Origin: Vulcanimicrobiota bacterium
GTDB lineage: Bacteria > Vulcanimicrobiota > Vulcanimicrobiia > Vulcanimicrobiales > Vulcanimicrobiaceae
Length of the DNA: 5,008 nt
Assembly: GCA_030038335.1 (NCBI GenBank)
Contig: JASHPC010000293.1
Coordinates: forward strand, 1 to 5,008
Direction of reading: 5' to 3'
The notes under the pieces: model-generated
What the model was told of the DNA's origin: nothing
Seen by the model: the letters and a program-made list of their open reading frames with translations, nothing else
Database searches by the model: none
In this document: piece after piece, positions 1 to 5,008 of the stretch
Layout: each line of letters opens with the position of its first letter
How positions within the stretch are numbered: the stretch's first letter is position 1
Position numbers and translations under genes: made by a program

Positions 1-23
1 CGCCTCATGCTTCCGCAGCGGCG

Positions 24-734
24 ATGAAGCTCGCGCTTATCGGCGATCCAGTAGAACACAGCAGGAGCCCGGAGATTCACGCGCGATTGTTGCGCGACGC
101 TGGGATAGAGGGCTCGTACGATCTCGTTCGCGTCCCGCGCGGAGGAGTCGCGCGAGCGATCGACGAGCTGCGGGCGCACGGATTCAGGGGTTGCAACGTG
201 ACGTTTCCGCTGAAGGAAGAGGCACTCACGGCGTGCGATGCGCTTGCTCCGCAAGCGCGTCTCGTGGGCGCGGTAAACACGCTGCGATTCGGCATTGAGG
301 TACAGGGAACGAATACGGATGGCGAGGGCGCAGCGTTTGCGCTGGAGTCGAAGATCGGCATGCTTGGTGGATGCCGCGTCGGCGTCTTTGGCACCGGCCC
401 AACAGCGCGCTCCGTGGTCGCAGAGCTCGTGAAGCGCGGAAGCGAGGTCTCCATTTGGGGACGCGACAGCGCGAAGATGAAAACGATCTGTGAGACGCTT
501 GGCGTTGCAACGGTGGGGCTAACGCAACGTCTCGATGCTGCCTTTTGCGCAATGACACCCGATGCAGACCTCGCGCCGGACATCCGTGAGCTTCTCATGC
601 GCGCGCCGCTCGTCATGGACGCAAACTACGGTGCGCGCTCGACGCTGGGCGCGTCACTACGGCGCTCCGTTATCGATGGTACCGCGATGTTAGAGGCGCA
701 GGCGCGCGCTTCGTTCGCGTTCTGGATCGAGTAG
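24..734 (+). CDS. aroE: Shikimate dehydrogenase (NADP+), compact form
   Basis: Catalyses NADPH-dependent reduction of 3-dehydroshikimate to shikimate, a cytosolic step of chorismate and aromatic amino acid synthesis. The N-terminal substrate domain shows the S-x-S-P shikimate motif (S13, S15), NVTFPLK with T60 and catalytic K64, AVNT around N85, and NTDGEG with catalytic D99; the K64/D99 pair matches the known Lys/Asp dyad. The Rossmann domain has GTGPTA (123-128) and WGRD (145-148), where R147 fits the NADP-phosphate-binding Arg. The end keeps Y202 and the shikimate-contacting Q226. At 236 residues it is shorter than the usual 270-280: the final helix after the SFxxW segment is missing, and the usual N-A-T-P-x-G-M loop is degenerate (around 174-183). 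ATG 24 fits the family N-terminus, but no clear ribosome binding site is visible and the frame stays open to the window edge, so an N-terminal fusion partner cannot be excluded. An upstream frame ending at TGA 25-27 would give an ATGA overlap. Confidence 0.92.
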   Translation: MKLALIGDPVEHSRSPEIHARLLRDAGIEGSYDLVRVPRGGVARAIDELRAHGFRGCNVTFPLKEEALTACDALAPQARLVGAVNTLRFGIEVQGTNTDGEGAAFALESKIGMLGGCRVGVFGTGPTARSVVAELVKRGSEVSIWGRDSAKMKTICETLGVATVGLTQRLDAAFCAMTPDADLAPDIRELLMRAPLVMDANYGARSTLGASLRRSVIDGTAMLEAQARASFAFWIE

Positions 735-746
735 CCGCGATCGCGG
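735..746. repeat. 12-base perfect palindrome between aroE and the tRNA
   Basis: CCGCGATCGCGG begins immediately after the aroE stop codon and fills most of the 16-base gap before the 3' end of the convergent tRNA-Ser gene. As RNA it could form only a 4-bp stem with a GAUC loop, with no following T-run on either strand, so it is a poor terminator candidate. It contains the octamer GCGATCGC, which also occurs at 1843-1850 inside the aldehyde dehydrogenase-like gene. Function is unknown. Confidence 0.3.
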
Positions 747-750
747 GATT

Positions 751-838
751 CGGAGAGGGGGAGATTCGAACTCCCGAGAGGCTCATCACCTCTGCTCGCT
801 TTCCAAGCGAGTGCATTCAACCGCTCTGCCACCTCTCC
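751..838 (-). tRNA. tRNA-Ser(GGA)
   Basis: Reading the minus strand gives a complete class II tRNA of 88 nt. The acceptor stem is GGAGAGG (838-832) paired with CCTCTCC (758-752), with discriminator G at 751, as usual for serine tRNAs. The anticodon stem is CTCGC/GCGAG (811-807 and 799-795) around loop TTGGAAA, with anticodon GGA at 804-802, reading UCC and UCU. The 19-nt long variable arm has an AGAGG/CCTCT stem, typical of tRNA-Ser. The T arm is GGGAG-TTCGAAT-CTCCC. The CCA end is not encoded (the next bases are AAT), so it must be added enzymatically. The 5' end lies only 4 bases downstream of the EAL gene stop codon on the same strand, so it may share that transcript and be released by RNase P. 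Confidence 0.97.
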
Positions 839-842
839 ACGG

Positions 843-1625
843 TCAGCTCTTGAACACGAGCCCGCCTTTGCGATACCTGTCGAAGAACTCCTCGAACTCG
901 CTGGGCGGAAGCGGCCGCCCGAAGAGAAAGCCCTGGGCGAGCTCGCATTCGCATTCTCGGAGGAACTCGGACTGCGCTGCAGTTTCGACGCCCTCCGCTT
1001 GAACGTTTAACCCGAGCGCGTGCGCCATCGCGATGATTGCCGAAACGATCGCGAGATCGTTACCGTCGTTAGGAATATCTCGCACGAAGCTCTTGTCGAT
1101 CTTGAGCTTGTCGATGGGAAAGCGCTTGAGATGGGAGAGCGACGAATATCCCGTTCCAAAATCGTCGAGGGCGAGTCCGATCCCAAGGTTCTTGAGCTGG
1201 CGCATGATGCCTATTGAGTCGTCGGCGTTCGTCATCGCGACGGTCTCGGTGATTTCAAACTCCAGCAGATCTGCTTTGTATTGCACGCTTTCGAGAATCG
1301 CTTCGATGGAACGAACGAGGTTGTAATGGACGAACTGCCGCGCAGAAAGATTGACTTCGAGCAGAATCGTTGCGCTGAAGCGCTTCTGCCATGCGCGAAC
1401 CTGCTCCGTCGCCGTTCGCAGCACCCACTCACCGAGCTGCACGATGAACCCAGAAGCCTCCGCCTGCGGAATGAACGTGTCGGGAGGCGTAAACGAGTTG
1501 TCACGGTGCGGCCAGCGGCAGAGCGCTTCGCATCCGATGATCTCTCCGGTGCGCAGATCGACGACCGGCTGATAGTAGAGCACGAACTCGTTGTTCACCA
1601 GTGCATTCGCGAACCGGCGATGCAT
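843..1625 (-). CDS. Stand-alone EAL-domain cyclic-di-GMP phosphodiesterase
   Basis: Predicted to hydrolyse c-di-GMP to pGpG and so lower the level of this second messenger. The 260 residues are essentially one EAL domain. All signature elements are present: LYYQP (16-20), E33-A-L, N92 in VNLS, E124 and E127 in EITET, DDFGTGYSSL (154-163, the loop-6 metal and dimerisation region), K175 in LKID, E211 in AEGVE, and Q231 in QGFLFGRP. It is therefore probably catalytically competent. No GGDEF, PAS, receiver or membrane segment is attached, and the N-terminus begins in what is normally the linker of GGDEF-EAL proteins, so sensing would have to come from a partner. The start is uncertain. ATG 1625 has no good ribosome binding site; the frame extends to the stop of the upstream gene at 1659-1661, and a GAGGA (1657-1653) sits 9 bases before a CTG codon at 1643. 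It lies 33 bases downstream of the aldehyde dehydrogenase-like gene, in the same orientation and probably co-transcribed. Confidence 0.93.
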   Translation of the reverse strand: MHRRFANALVNNEFVLYYQPVVDLRTGEIIGCEALCRWPHRDNSFTPPDTFIPQAEASGFIVQLGEWVLRTATEQVRAWQKRFSATILLEVNLSARQFVHYNLVRSIEAILESVQYKADLLEFEITETVAMTNADDSIGIMRQLKNLGIGLALDDFGTGYSSLSHLKRFPIDKLKIDKSFVRDIPNDGNDLAIVSAIIAMAHALGLNVQAEGVETAAQSEFLRECECELAQGFLFGRPLPPSEFEEFFDRYRKGGLVFKS

Positions 1626-1658
1626 GGGCTGTCGGTAGCTCAGGGCGTTACGTCCTCG

Positions 1659-2543
1659 TTAGACGCCGGCGGGGTGCCAGATCGTCTTGATTTCGGAGAA
1701 GGCTTCGAGTTCGTCCAAGCTTTGCGACGCCGGCGAAAACCACTCCGCTTTGCTTCGCGTGGAGCGCGGGCGCGTTCGCTTCACGTTCTCGGCTGCGTCG
1801 CCTTCCAGCGCTTTCGCGAGCTCCCTCTCCGTACCGTCGTAGGCGATCGCGTTGACGTCCATGTGCTTTGCCAGCACCGGACCAACCTCGGAGCGCGACC
1901 CCGTCAGTAAGTTGAAAACTCCGGCTGGAAGATCGCTCGTGGCAACGGCCTCTGCAAAGACGACGGCCGTGCGCGGATCGCTTTCGGACGCGACGACGAC
2001 GACGGCGTTTCCCGCTACGATCGGCGGAAGCGCGACCGATACGAGTCCGAGGAGCACCGGCTCATCAGGCGCGAGGACGGCAACGACGCCCATCGGCTCT
2101 GGCGTAGAAAAGTTGAAATGCGGTCCGGTGACGGGATTGCGCGTAGAGAGGAGGGCACCGTACTTGTCGCACCAGCCTGCGTACCAAATCGCTCGGTCGA
2201 TCGACGCCGTGACTTCTTCGGTCGCCTCGTCGGCCGAACAATCTGCGCCTTCGCGTACGCGCTCGGTCAGCTCGACGCGGCGAGCTTCCATCATCTCGGC
2301 GAGGCGATAGAGAACGAGTCCACGCGTGCCCGGAGGTGTTTTCCACCACGCGCGCTGCCCCGCTCGTGCGGCGACGACGGCGTCACGGGCGTCCTTGCGG
2401 GACGCCCTGGCGATGTTGGCCGCGAACTCTTTGCCTTCACGCAACGGATCGCTGCGCCCTGATTCGGATCGAACGAACGCGCCGTTGATGAAGAGCTTGT
2501 ACATCTTGCGTACGGGCAGCCGTACCTCGCCATTTTTGGACAC
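1659..2543 (-). CDS. Truncated aldehyde dehydrogenase-family protein, probably catalytically inactive
   Basis: A 294-residue protein whose first 230 or so residues follow the aldehyde dehydrogenase (ALDH) cofactor domain: FVRSESGR (23-30), the ASRKDARDAV helix (47-56), WYAGW (120-124), TPEPMGVVAVLAP (147-159), AGNAVVVVASE (177-187) and DLPAGVFNLLTG (204-215). Full-length ALDHs have about 480 residues. Here the catalytic domain is absent: there is no GQxC cysteine, no LELGGK glutamate segment and no EEIFGP. The usual catalytic Asn site reads APDE, and the NAD-binding Lys of KPSE is Ala185. A canonical-looking C-terminal tail (SEIKTIWHPAGV, 283-294) follows directly. From memory, similar short ALDH-like proteins occur in actinobacteria beside a full-length ALDH and deoC, where they may be a partner subunit; no partner is visible here. 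The start is GTG at 2543, chosen because the residues before YKLF (RLPVRK) fit those relatives; its ribosome binding site is weak. An in-frame ATG at 2504 is the alternative. Role unknown. Confidence 0.85.
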   Translation of the reverse strand: MSKNGEVRLPVRKMYKLFINGAFVRSESGRSDPLREGKEFAANIARASRKDARDAVVAARAGQRAWWKTPPGTRGLVLYRLAEMMEARRVELTERVREGADCSADEATEEVTASIDRAIWYAGWCDKYGALLSTRNPVTGPHFNFSTPEPMGVVAVLAPDEPVLLGLVSVALPPIVAGNAVVVVASESDPRTAVVFAEAVATSDLPAGVFNLLTGSRSEVGPVLAKHMDVNAIAYDGTERELAKALEGDAAENVKRTRPRSTRSKAEWFSPASQSLDELEAFSEIKTIWHPAGV

Positions 2544-2651
2544 GGACCCGACCTACGACGCAGAAGGGGAGGAGCCCTAGGAAACGGGCCCGTACGGTCG
2601 TTTGCTTCGCTTCGGCCACGGGAACATGCCGAACGAGAGAGGAGACCGGCT
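2544..2651. promoter_or_regulatory. Divergent intergenic region between ALDH-like and ferritin-like genes
   Basis: This 108-base gap must hold the promoters for both divergent units unless they start inside coding sequence. No convincing -35/-10 pair is visible on either strand. It contains two overlapping palindromes, ACGGGCCCGT (2584-2593) and CCGTACGG (2590-2597). The same CCGTAC hexamer recurs as an inverted repeat (2510-2515 and 2520-2525) just inside the ALDH-like coding sequence. These are possible operator sites only. Confidence 0.4.
2641..2644 (+). promoter_or_regulatory. Ribosome binding site deciding a GTG start
   Basis: GGAG within a purine-rich run (GAGAGAGGAG, 2635-2644) lies 7 bases before GTG 2652. 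This supports GTG rather than a later ATG as the start of the ferritin-like gene. Confidence 0.75.
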
Positions 2652-3233
2652 GTGACAAAAACGCAACCATTTTTGAGCGACGTCAAGGAACTGCGCCGAC
2701 GGGCGCGCGAGAACATCGATCGAGGGGCGATCACTGATAGTTATCGCGGCGATCCGAACGTCGCTTGCGACATACTAAACGCGGCGCTCGCGACGGAAAT
2801 CGTCTGCGTGCTGCGCTACAAGCGCCACTACTTCATGGCAAGGGGACTGAACAAGGACGCCGTCGCGCAAGAGTTTCTCGAGCACGCGGCCGACGAGCAA
2901 GAGCACGCGGATCGCATAGCCGAGCGCATCACGCAGCTTGGCGGCGCACCCGATCTCAATCCGGAAGGCTTGGCGATGCGCAGCCACTCGGAGTACGTGG
3001 AAGGCGATACGCTCGTCGACATGATCAGAGAAGATCTCGTTGCCGAGCGCGTGGCAGTCGAATCGTACACGGAGATCATCCGGTATTTTTCGGATAACGA
3101 TCCGACGTCGCGCCGCTTGATGGAATCGATTCTCGAGAAAGAGGAAGAACACGCGAACGATATGCAGGACCTCATCGATCGTCTCGAGCCGGACCTGACG
3201 GCGCAGAGCGACGGCCTGCACAAGAGGCGATAG
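2652..3233 (+). CDS. Bacterioferritin-like diiron protein (ferritin superfamily)
   Basis: A 193-residue four-helix ferritin-like protein, expected to oxidise Fe(II) at an intrahelix dinuclear site and store or buffer iron, possibly protecting against peroxide, in the cytosol. Candidate iron ligands are E49 (ATEIV), E82 and H85 (E-x-x-H in DEQEH), E132 (LVAER), and E164 and H167 (E-x-x-H). This is the Glu / Glu-x-x-His / Glu / Glu-x-x-His order of bacterioferritin, with near-canonical spacing (33 residues from E49 to E82) apart from about seven extra residues between H85 and E132. The residue corresponding to the haem-ligating Met of bacterioferritin is Q83, so haem binding in the classical way is unlikely. 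A conserved RYKRHYFMARG stretch (55-65) and SHSEYVEGD (111-119) characterise this subfamily. The first 40 residues and the charged tail extend beyond the usual 160-residue core. It starts at GTG with a good ribosome binding site. It may be co-transcribed with the signal peptidase homologue 78 bases downstream. Confidence 0.9.
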   Translation: MTKTQPFLSDVKELRRRARENIDRGAITDSYRGDPNVACDILNAALATEIVCVLRYKRHYFMARGLNKDAVAQEFLEHAADEQEHADRIAERITQLGGAPDLNPEGLAMRSHSEYVEGDTLVDMIREDLVAERVAVESYTEIIRYFSDNDPTSRRLMESILEKEEEHANDMQDLIDRLEPDLTAQSDGLHKRR

Positions 3234-3244
3234 ACCCGCGACTG

Positions 3245-3258
3245 GGGACCTTGGTCCC
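3245..3258. promoter_or_regulatory. 14-base palindrome, possible DosR/NarL-type operator
   Basis: GGGACC-TT-GGTCCC is a perfect inverted repeat, 11 bases after the ferritin-like stop codon and 53 bases before the peptidase start. It has the length and symmetry of the DosR (DevR) core GGGACT-WW-AGTCCC and differs only at the innermost base of each half-site. As RNA it could fold into a short GC-rich hairpin with a CUUG loop, but no T-run follows, so it is not a typical intrinsic terminator. No response regulator gene is in the window. Confidence 0.4.
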
Positions 3259-3300
3259 ATTGAATCAGCAGGGCCGAGGAGAGAGCCGCTTCGTTCGATG

Positions 3301-3305
3301 AAGGA
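3301..3305 (+). promoter_or_regulatory. Ribosome binding site of the signal peptidase homologue
   Basis: AAGGA lies 6 bases before ATG 3312. This supports that start over the in-frame ATG at 3318. The earlier ATG at 3298 is in a different frame. Confidence 0.65.
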
Positions 3306-3311
3306 CGCCAC

Positions 3312-4064
3312 ATGGGTATGGCGCTCTGGCGGGCGTATGCGTGGCTCACATGCTGTGCGGCCTCGGAAGTCGAGCGCACGAACGTCAACGTGCGCACCGG
3401 CGTGGGAATCATTGCGATTACGCTGCTCGAGTTCGTGCACGCCCTGCCGGTACTCGGCGGCGGAATGTCGCGTCTGCTCGTGGGGGCGGTCTTCTTCACC
3501 GCGTACGCAGGCTGGAGGAGCGTTCCGGCGCTGCACGGTGCATACGCCGACCTCGTTGCGCCGTCGCTCGTCGCGCGTGGCGACGTGTACGCCGTCGTCG
3601 CCGTCACGTCTGACGGCATGCTGCCGGACATTCATCGCGGCGCCTTCGCGGTCGTCGATTACTCAGCGTATCTCCGCCGCGATCCACAGATCGGCGACGT
3701 CGTCGCGGTTGCGCTGACGCCGCAGCAAGTCTATCTGAAGCGACTCGTGGCAATGCCGGGTGACTCGTTTGCAATCGGCGAGCGCGGCGTTCTCACTGAC
3801 GGACGCAGACCCGACGGGTGGCACAACGACTGGTTTCCGGGATACCAGATGAGCGTTGACGACGACACGATCGAGGTCGACGGAGTTCCGCTCGACCGCA
3901 GCGTGGCAAACGTGCCGGATCCTGCAGCGTGGCCGAATCCATCACGCTTGCCCGACGACTGCTATTTCGTCTTGGGGGACAACATCAACGACTCCGAAGA
4001 CTCACACGTCTTCGGATGCGTGCCGCGCCGCGCTATCGTCGGCGAGGTCGCGGGCGTCCTGTAG
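3312..4064 (+). CDS. Type I signal peptidase (S26) homologue with Gly at the nucleophile position
   Basis: Family members cleave signal peptides from exported proteins at the outer face of the cytoplasmic membrane using a Ser/Lys dyad. The first 70 residues of this 250-residue protein carry two probable membrane segments (about 30-48 and 55-69), followed by an extracytoplasmic S26 domain. Family boxes are recognisable: the nucleophile box TSDGMLP (99-105); IGDVVAV (127-133); YLKRLVAMPGD (141-151) with the general-base K143; and LGDNINDSEDSHVFGCVP (221-238), matching the GDN..S.DSR..G.VP box. In the nucleophile box E. coli LepB has P-S-G-S-M, whereas here it is T-S-D-G-M: the Ser directly before Met is Gly102 (codon GGC), while the preceding oxyanion-hole Ser is kept as S100. 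Either S100 has taken over, the enzyme is inactive, or the base call is wrong, since GGC is one transition from AGC (Ser). It sits downstream of the ferritin-like gene and 14 bases from the convergent isocitrate dehydrogenase. The gene symbol lepB is withheld because activity is doubtful. Confidence 0.87.
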   Translation: MGMALWRAYAWLTCCAASEVERTNVNVRTGVGIIAITLLEFVHALPVLGGGMSRLLVGAVFFTAYAGWRSVPALHGAYADLVAPSLVARGDVYAVVAVTSDGMLPDIHRGAFAVVDYSAYLRRDPQIGDVVAVALTPQQVYLKRLVAMPGDSFAIGERGVLTDGRRPDGWHNDWFPGYQMSVDDDTIEVDGVPLDRSVANVPDPAAWPNPSRLPDDCYFVLGDNINDSEDSHVFGCVPRRAIVGEVAGVL

Positions 4065-4078
4065 AAGCCCGACGCTCC
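4065..4078. other. 14-base convergent gap without visible terminator
   Basis: This is the only spacer between the stop codons of the signal peptidase homologue (+) and isocitrate dehydrogenase (-). No GC-rich hairpin with a T-run is seen here or in the adjacent coding ends, so transcripts from the two sides probably overlap or end by another mechanism. Confidence 0.5.
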
Positions 4079-5008
4079 TTACTGGCCCTGCGCGAGCGAG
4101 TACGCGCGGGCGCCATCGAAGTCGTAGAGTCCCTCGGTCTTCACGACGTCAAAACCCGCGGCGTCGAGCGCTTCGACGATGCGTAACGCGTCCTTCGTCG
4201 TAAGCGCGCGGCCGTCGCGTTCGAAGCGACATGCCCAGTGATCGCTCCAAAACGTATCCGGATCGCCGTTCGGCCACACTTTCGTTCCTCGATTGGCAAT
4301 GACGGTCAGCTTCATACCAGGTAGTGCCAACGCTTGGATCCTACGCGCGATGTCATCGGGATTGCCGCCCGGGGCGTCGATGAAGACGTCGACGCCAACG
4401 CGCTCTTTACGAGCGCGGGCGGCGAAATCGCGAAGCGCGAGGTGCATCTCCGCGTGCTTCGCATATCGGGCCGGTTTCAGGTGTTGCGGTTCCTGGCCAA
4501 GCCGCGCGATGACGGCGTCTCCGAACTCTCGAGTCCCGACCTTCTGTTTTGAAACGCCTTCCTCGTAGACGTCGTACGTGTGCACGCCGTCTTCGATCGT
4601 CCGGAGCCACGCGTTGTGAATGCGCTCCGCAATGTCGCCTTGGCCGATGTGCGAGAGCATGAGGAGCGCGCCGTGCAGCAGGCCCGACGGATTTGCGAGG
4701 TTCTGACCTGCGCGCCGTGGCGCCGAGCCGTGAATCGCTTCGAACATCGAGCAGTGGTCTCCGATGTTCGCCGAGCCGGCGAGCCCAACGGAGCCCGTCA
4801 TCTGGGCAGCGACGTCCGAAAGCACGTCGCCATAGAGATTCGGCATCACAAGCACGTCGAAGGCTTCCGGCGTATCAACCATCTTCGCGGATCCGATGTC
4901 GACGATCCAGTGCTCGTTCTCGAGATCGGGATACTCTTTGGCGATCTCGTCGAAGATCTTGTGGAAGAGACCGTCGGTCATCTTCATGATGTTGTCTTTC
5001 GTGAAGCA
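4079..5008 (-). CDS. icd: Isocitrate dehydrogenase, C-terminal part (5' end outside window)
   Basis: Oxidatively decarboxylates isocitrate to 2-oxoglutarate in the TCA cycle (cytosol). The visible 309 residues begin mid-protein with FTKDNIMKMTDG, so roughly the first third lies beyond the window edge; the ATG at 4987 is an internal Met, not the start. Seen in order (numbering the visible part): substrate-region Lys in TKDNIMK; metal-binding D61 and D65 in NLYGDVLSD; GSVGLAGSANIG; the nucleotide motif HGSAPRRAGQ (93-102); ANPSGLL; and the NAWLRTIEDGVHT segment. Arg98-Arg99 take the place of the Lys-Tyr that binds the NADP phosphate in E. coli, which hints at NADP use but is not decisive. After the core (ending near RLGQEP) come about 125 more residues, including VGVDVFID (204-211) and ANRGTKVWPNGD (238-249). 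This extra C-terminal domain is known from Thermus and Rickettsia enzymes (about 480-500 residues) and is absent from E. coli Icd. It ends at TAA 4081-4079, convergent with the peptidase gene. Confidence 0.93.
   Translation of the reverse strand, partial: CFTKDNIMKMTDGLFHKIFDEIAKEYPDLENEHWIVDIGSAKMVDTPEAFDVLVMPNLYGDVLSDVAAQMTGSVGLAGSANIGDHCSMFEAIHGSAPRRAGQNLANPSGLLHGALLMLSHIGQGDIAERIHNAWLRTIEDGVHTYDVYEEGVSKQKVGTREFGDAVIARLGQEPQHLKPARYAKHAEMHLALRDFAARARKERVGVDVFIDAPGGNPDDIARRIQALALPGMKLTVIANRGTKVWPNGDPDTFWSDHWACRFERDGRALTTKDALRIVEALDAAGFDVVKTEGLYDFDGARAYSLAQGQ

Noticed and set aside
1..27. Possible end of an upstream gene (frame ending at TGA 25-27, overlapping the aroE ATG)
   Set aside because: Only eight codons are visible, so it cannot be told from chance, although an ATGA overlap would be consistent with an aro operon.
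77..616. Minus-strand open frames inside aroE
   Set aside because: They are entirely antisense to a gene with intact catalytic motifs, and their composition is that of a GC-driven shadow frame.
735..750. Bidirectional terminator between aroE and tRNA-Ser
   Set aside because: The palindrome gives only a 4-bp RNA stem, and no T-run follows on either strand.
751..838. tRNA as an integration site for a mobile element
   Set aside because: No integrase, no repeat of the tRNA 3' end in the window, and the sequence beyond the 3' end is an ordinary aroE gene.
1281..1910. A 209-residue open frame on the plus strand spanning the EAL and ALDH-like genes
   Set aside because: It lies antisense to two well-supported genes, is rich in Arg with no domain pattern, and has no convincing ribosome binding site.
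3245..3265. Intrinsic terminator after the ferritin-like gene
   Set aside because: The stem is only 5-6 bp with a 2-4 base loop and is followed by ATTGAATC rather than a T-tract.
2775..3635. A 286-residue open frame on the minus strand across the ferritin-like gene and the start of the peptidase gene
   Set aside because: It is antisense to two genes with clear family motifs, its product shows no recognisable domain, and long antisense frames are common at this GC content.

Overview
The window is a gene-dense, GC-rich (about 60% by eye) bacterial chromosome segment with six protein genes and one tRNA gene. No intergenic gap exceeds about 110 bases. Nothing points to a plasmid, phage or insertion sequence: there are no transposases, CRISPR repeats or long direct repeats, and the mix is housekeeping metabolism plus signalling. 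The lineage cannot be fixed from this stretch. The combination (isocitrate dehydrogenase with the extra C-terminal domain of the Thermus/Rickettsia type, a shortened aldehyde dehydrogenase resembling actinobacterial proteins, GTG starts, a tRNA without encoded CCA) would suit a soil bacterium of an under-cultivated phylum such as Candidatus Eremiobacterota or an actinobacterial neighbour. That placement is a guess.

Layout. Bases 24-734 (+) encode a compact shikimate dehydrogenase (AroE). It converges on a minus-strand block that reads, from high to low coordinates: a short, apparently catalytically dead aldehyde dehydrogenase-like protein (2543-1659), a stand-alone EAL-domain c-di-GMP phosphodiesterase (1625-843), and tRNA-Ser(GGA) (838-751), which begins only 4 bases after the EAL stop codon. 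A 108-base divergent gap (2544-2651) separates this block from a plus-strand pair: a bacterioferritin-like diiron protein (2652-3233) and a membrane-anchored type I signal peptidase homologue (3312-4064). The last gene, a 5'-truncated isocitrate dehydrogenase, lies on the minus strand (5008-4079) and converges on the peptidase gene with a 14-base gap.

How the genes relate. There is no single pathway. AroE (chorismate synthesis) and isocitrate dehydrogenase (TCA cycle) are core metabolism, the ferritin-like protein handles iron, and the EAL protein degrades c-di-GMP. The two most unusual items are degenerate-looking enzymes. The signal peptidase homologue keeps its lysine and GDN..S.DS box but has Gly where the nucleophilic Ser is expected. 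The aldehyde dehydrogenase homologue lacks its whole catalytic domain yet keeps the family's C-terminal tail. A 14-base perfect palindrome resembling a DosR/NarL-type operator lies between the ferritin and peptidase genes.
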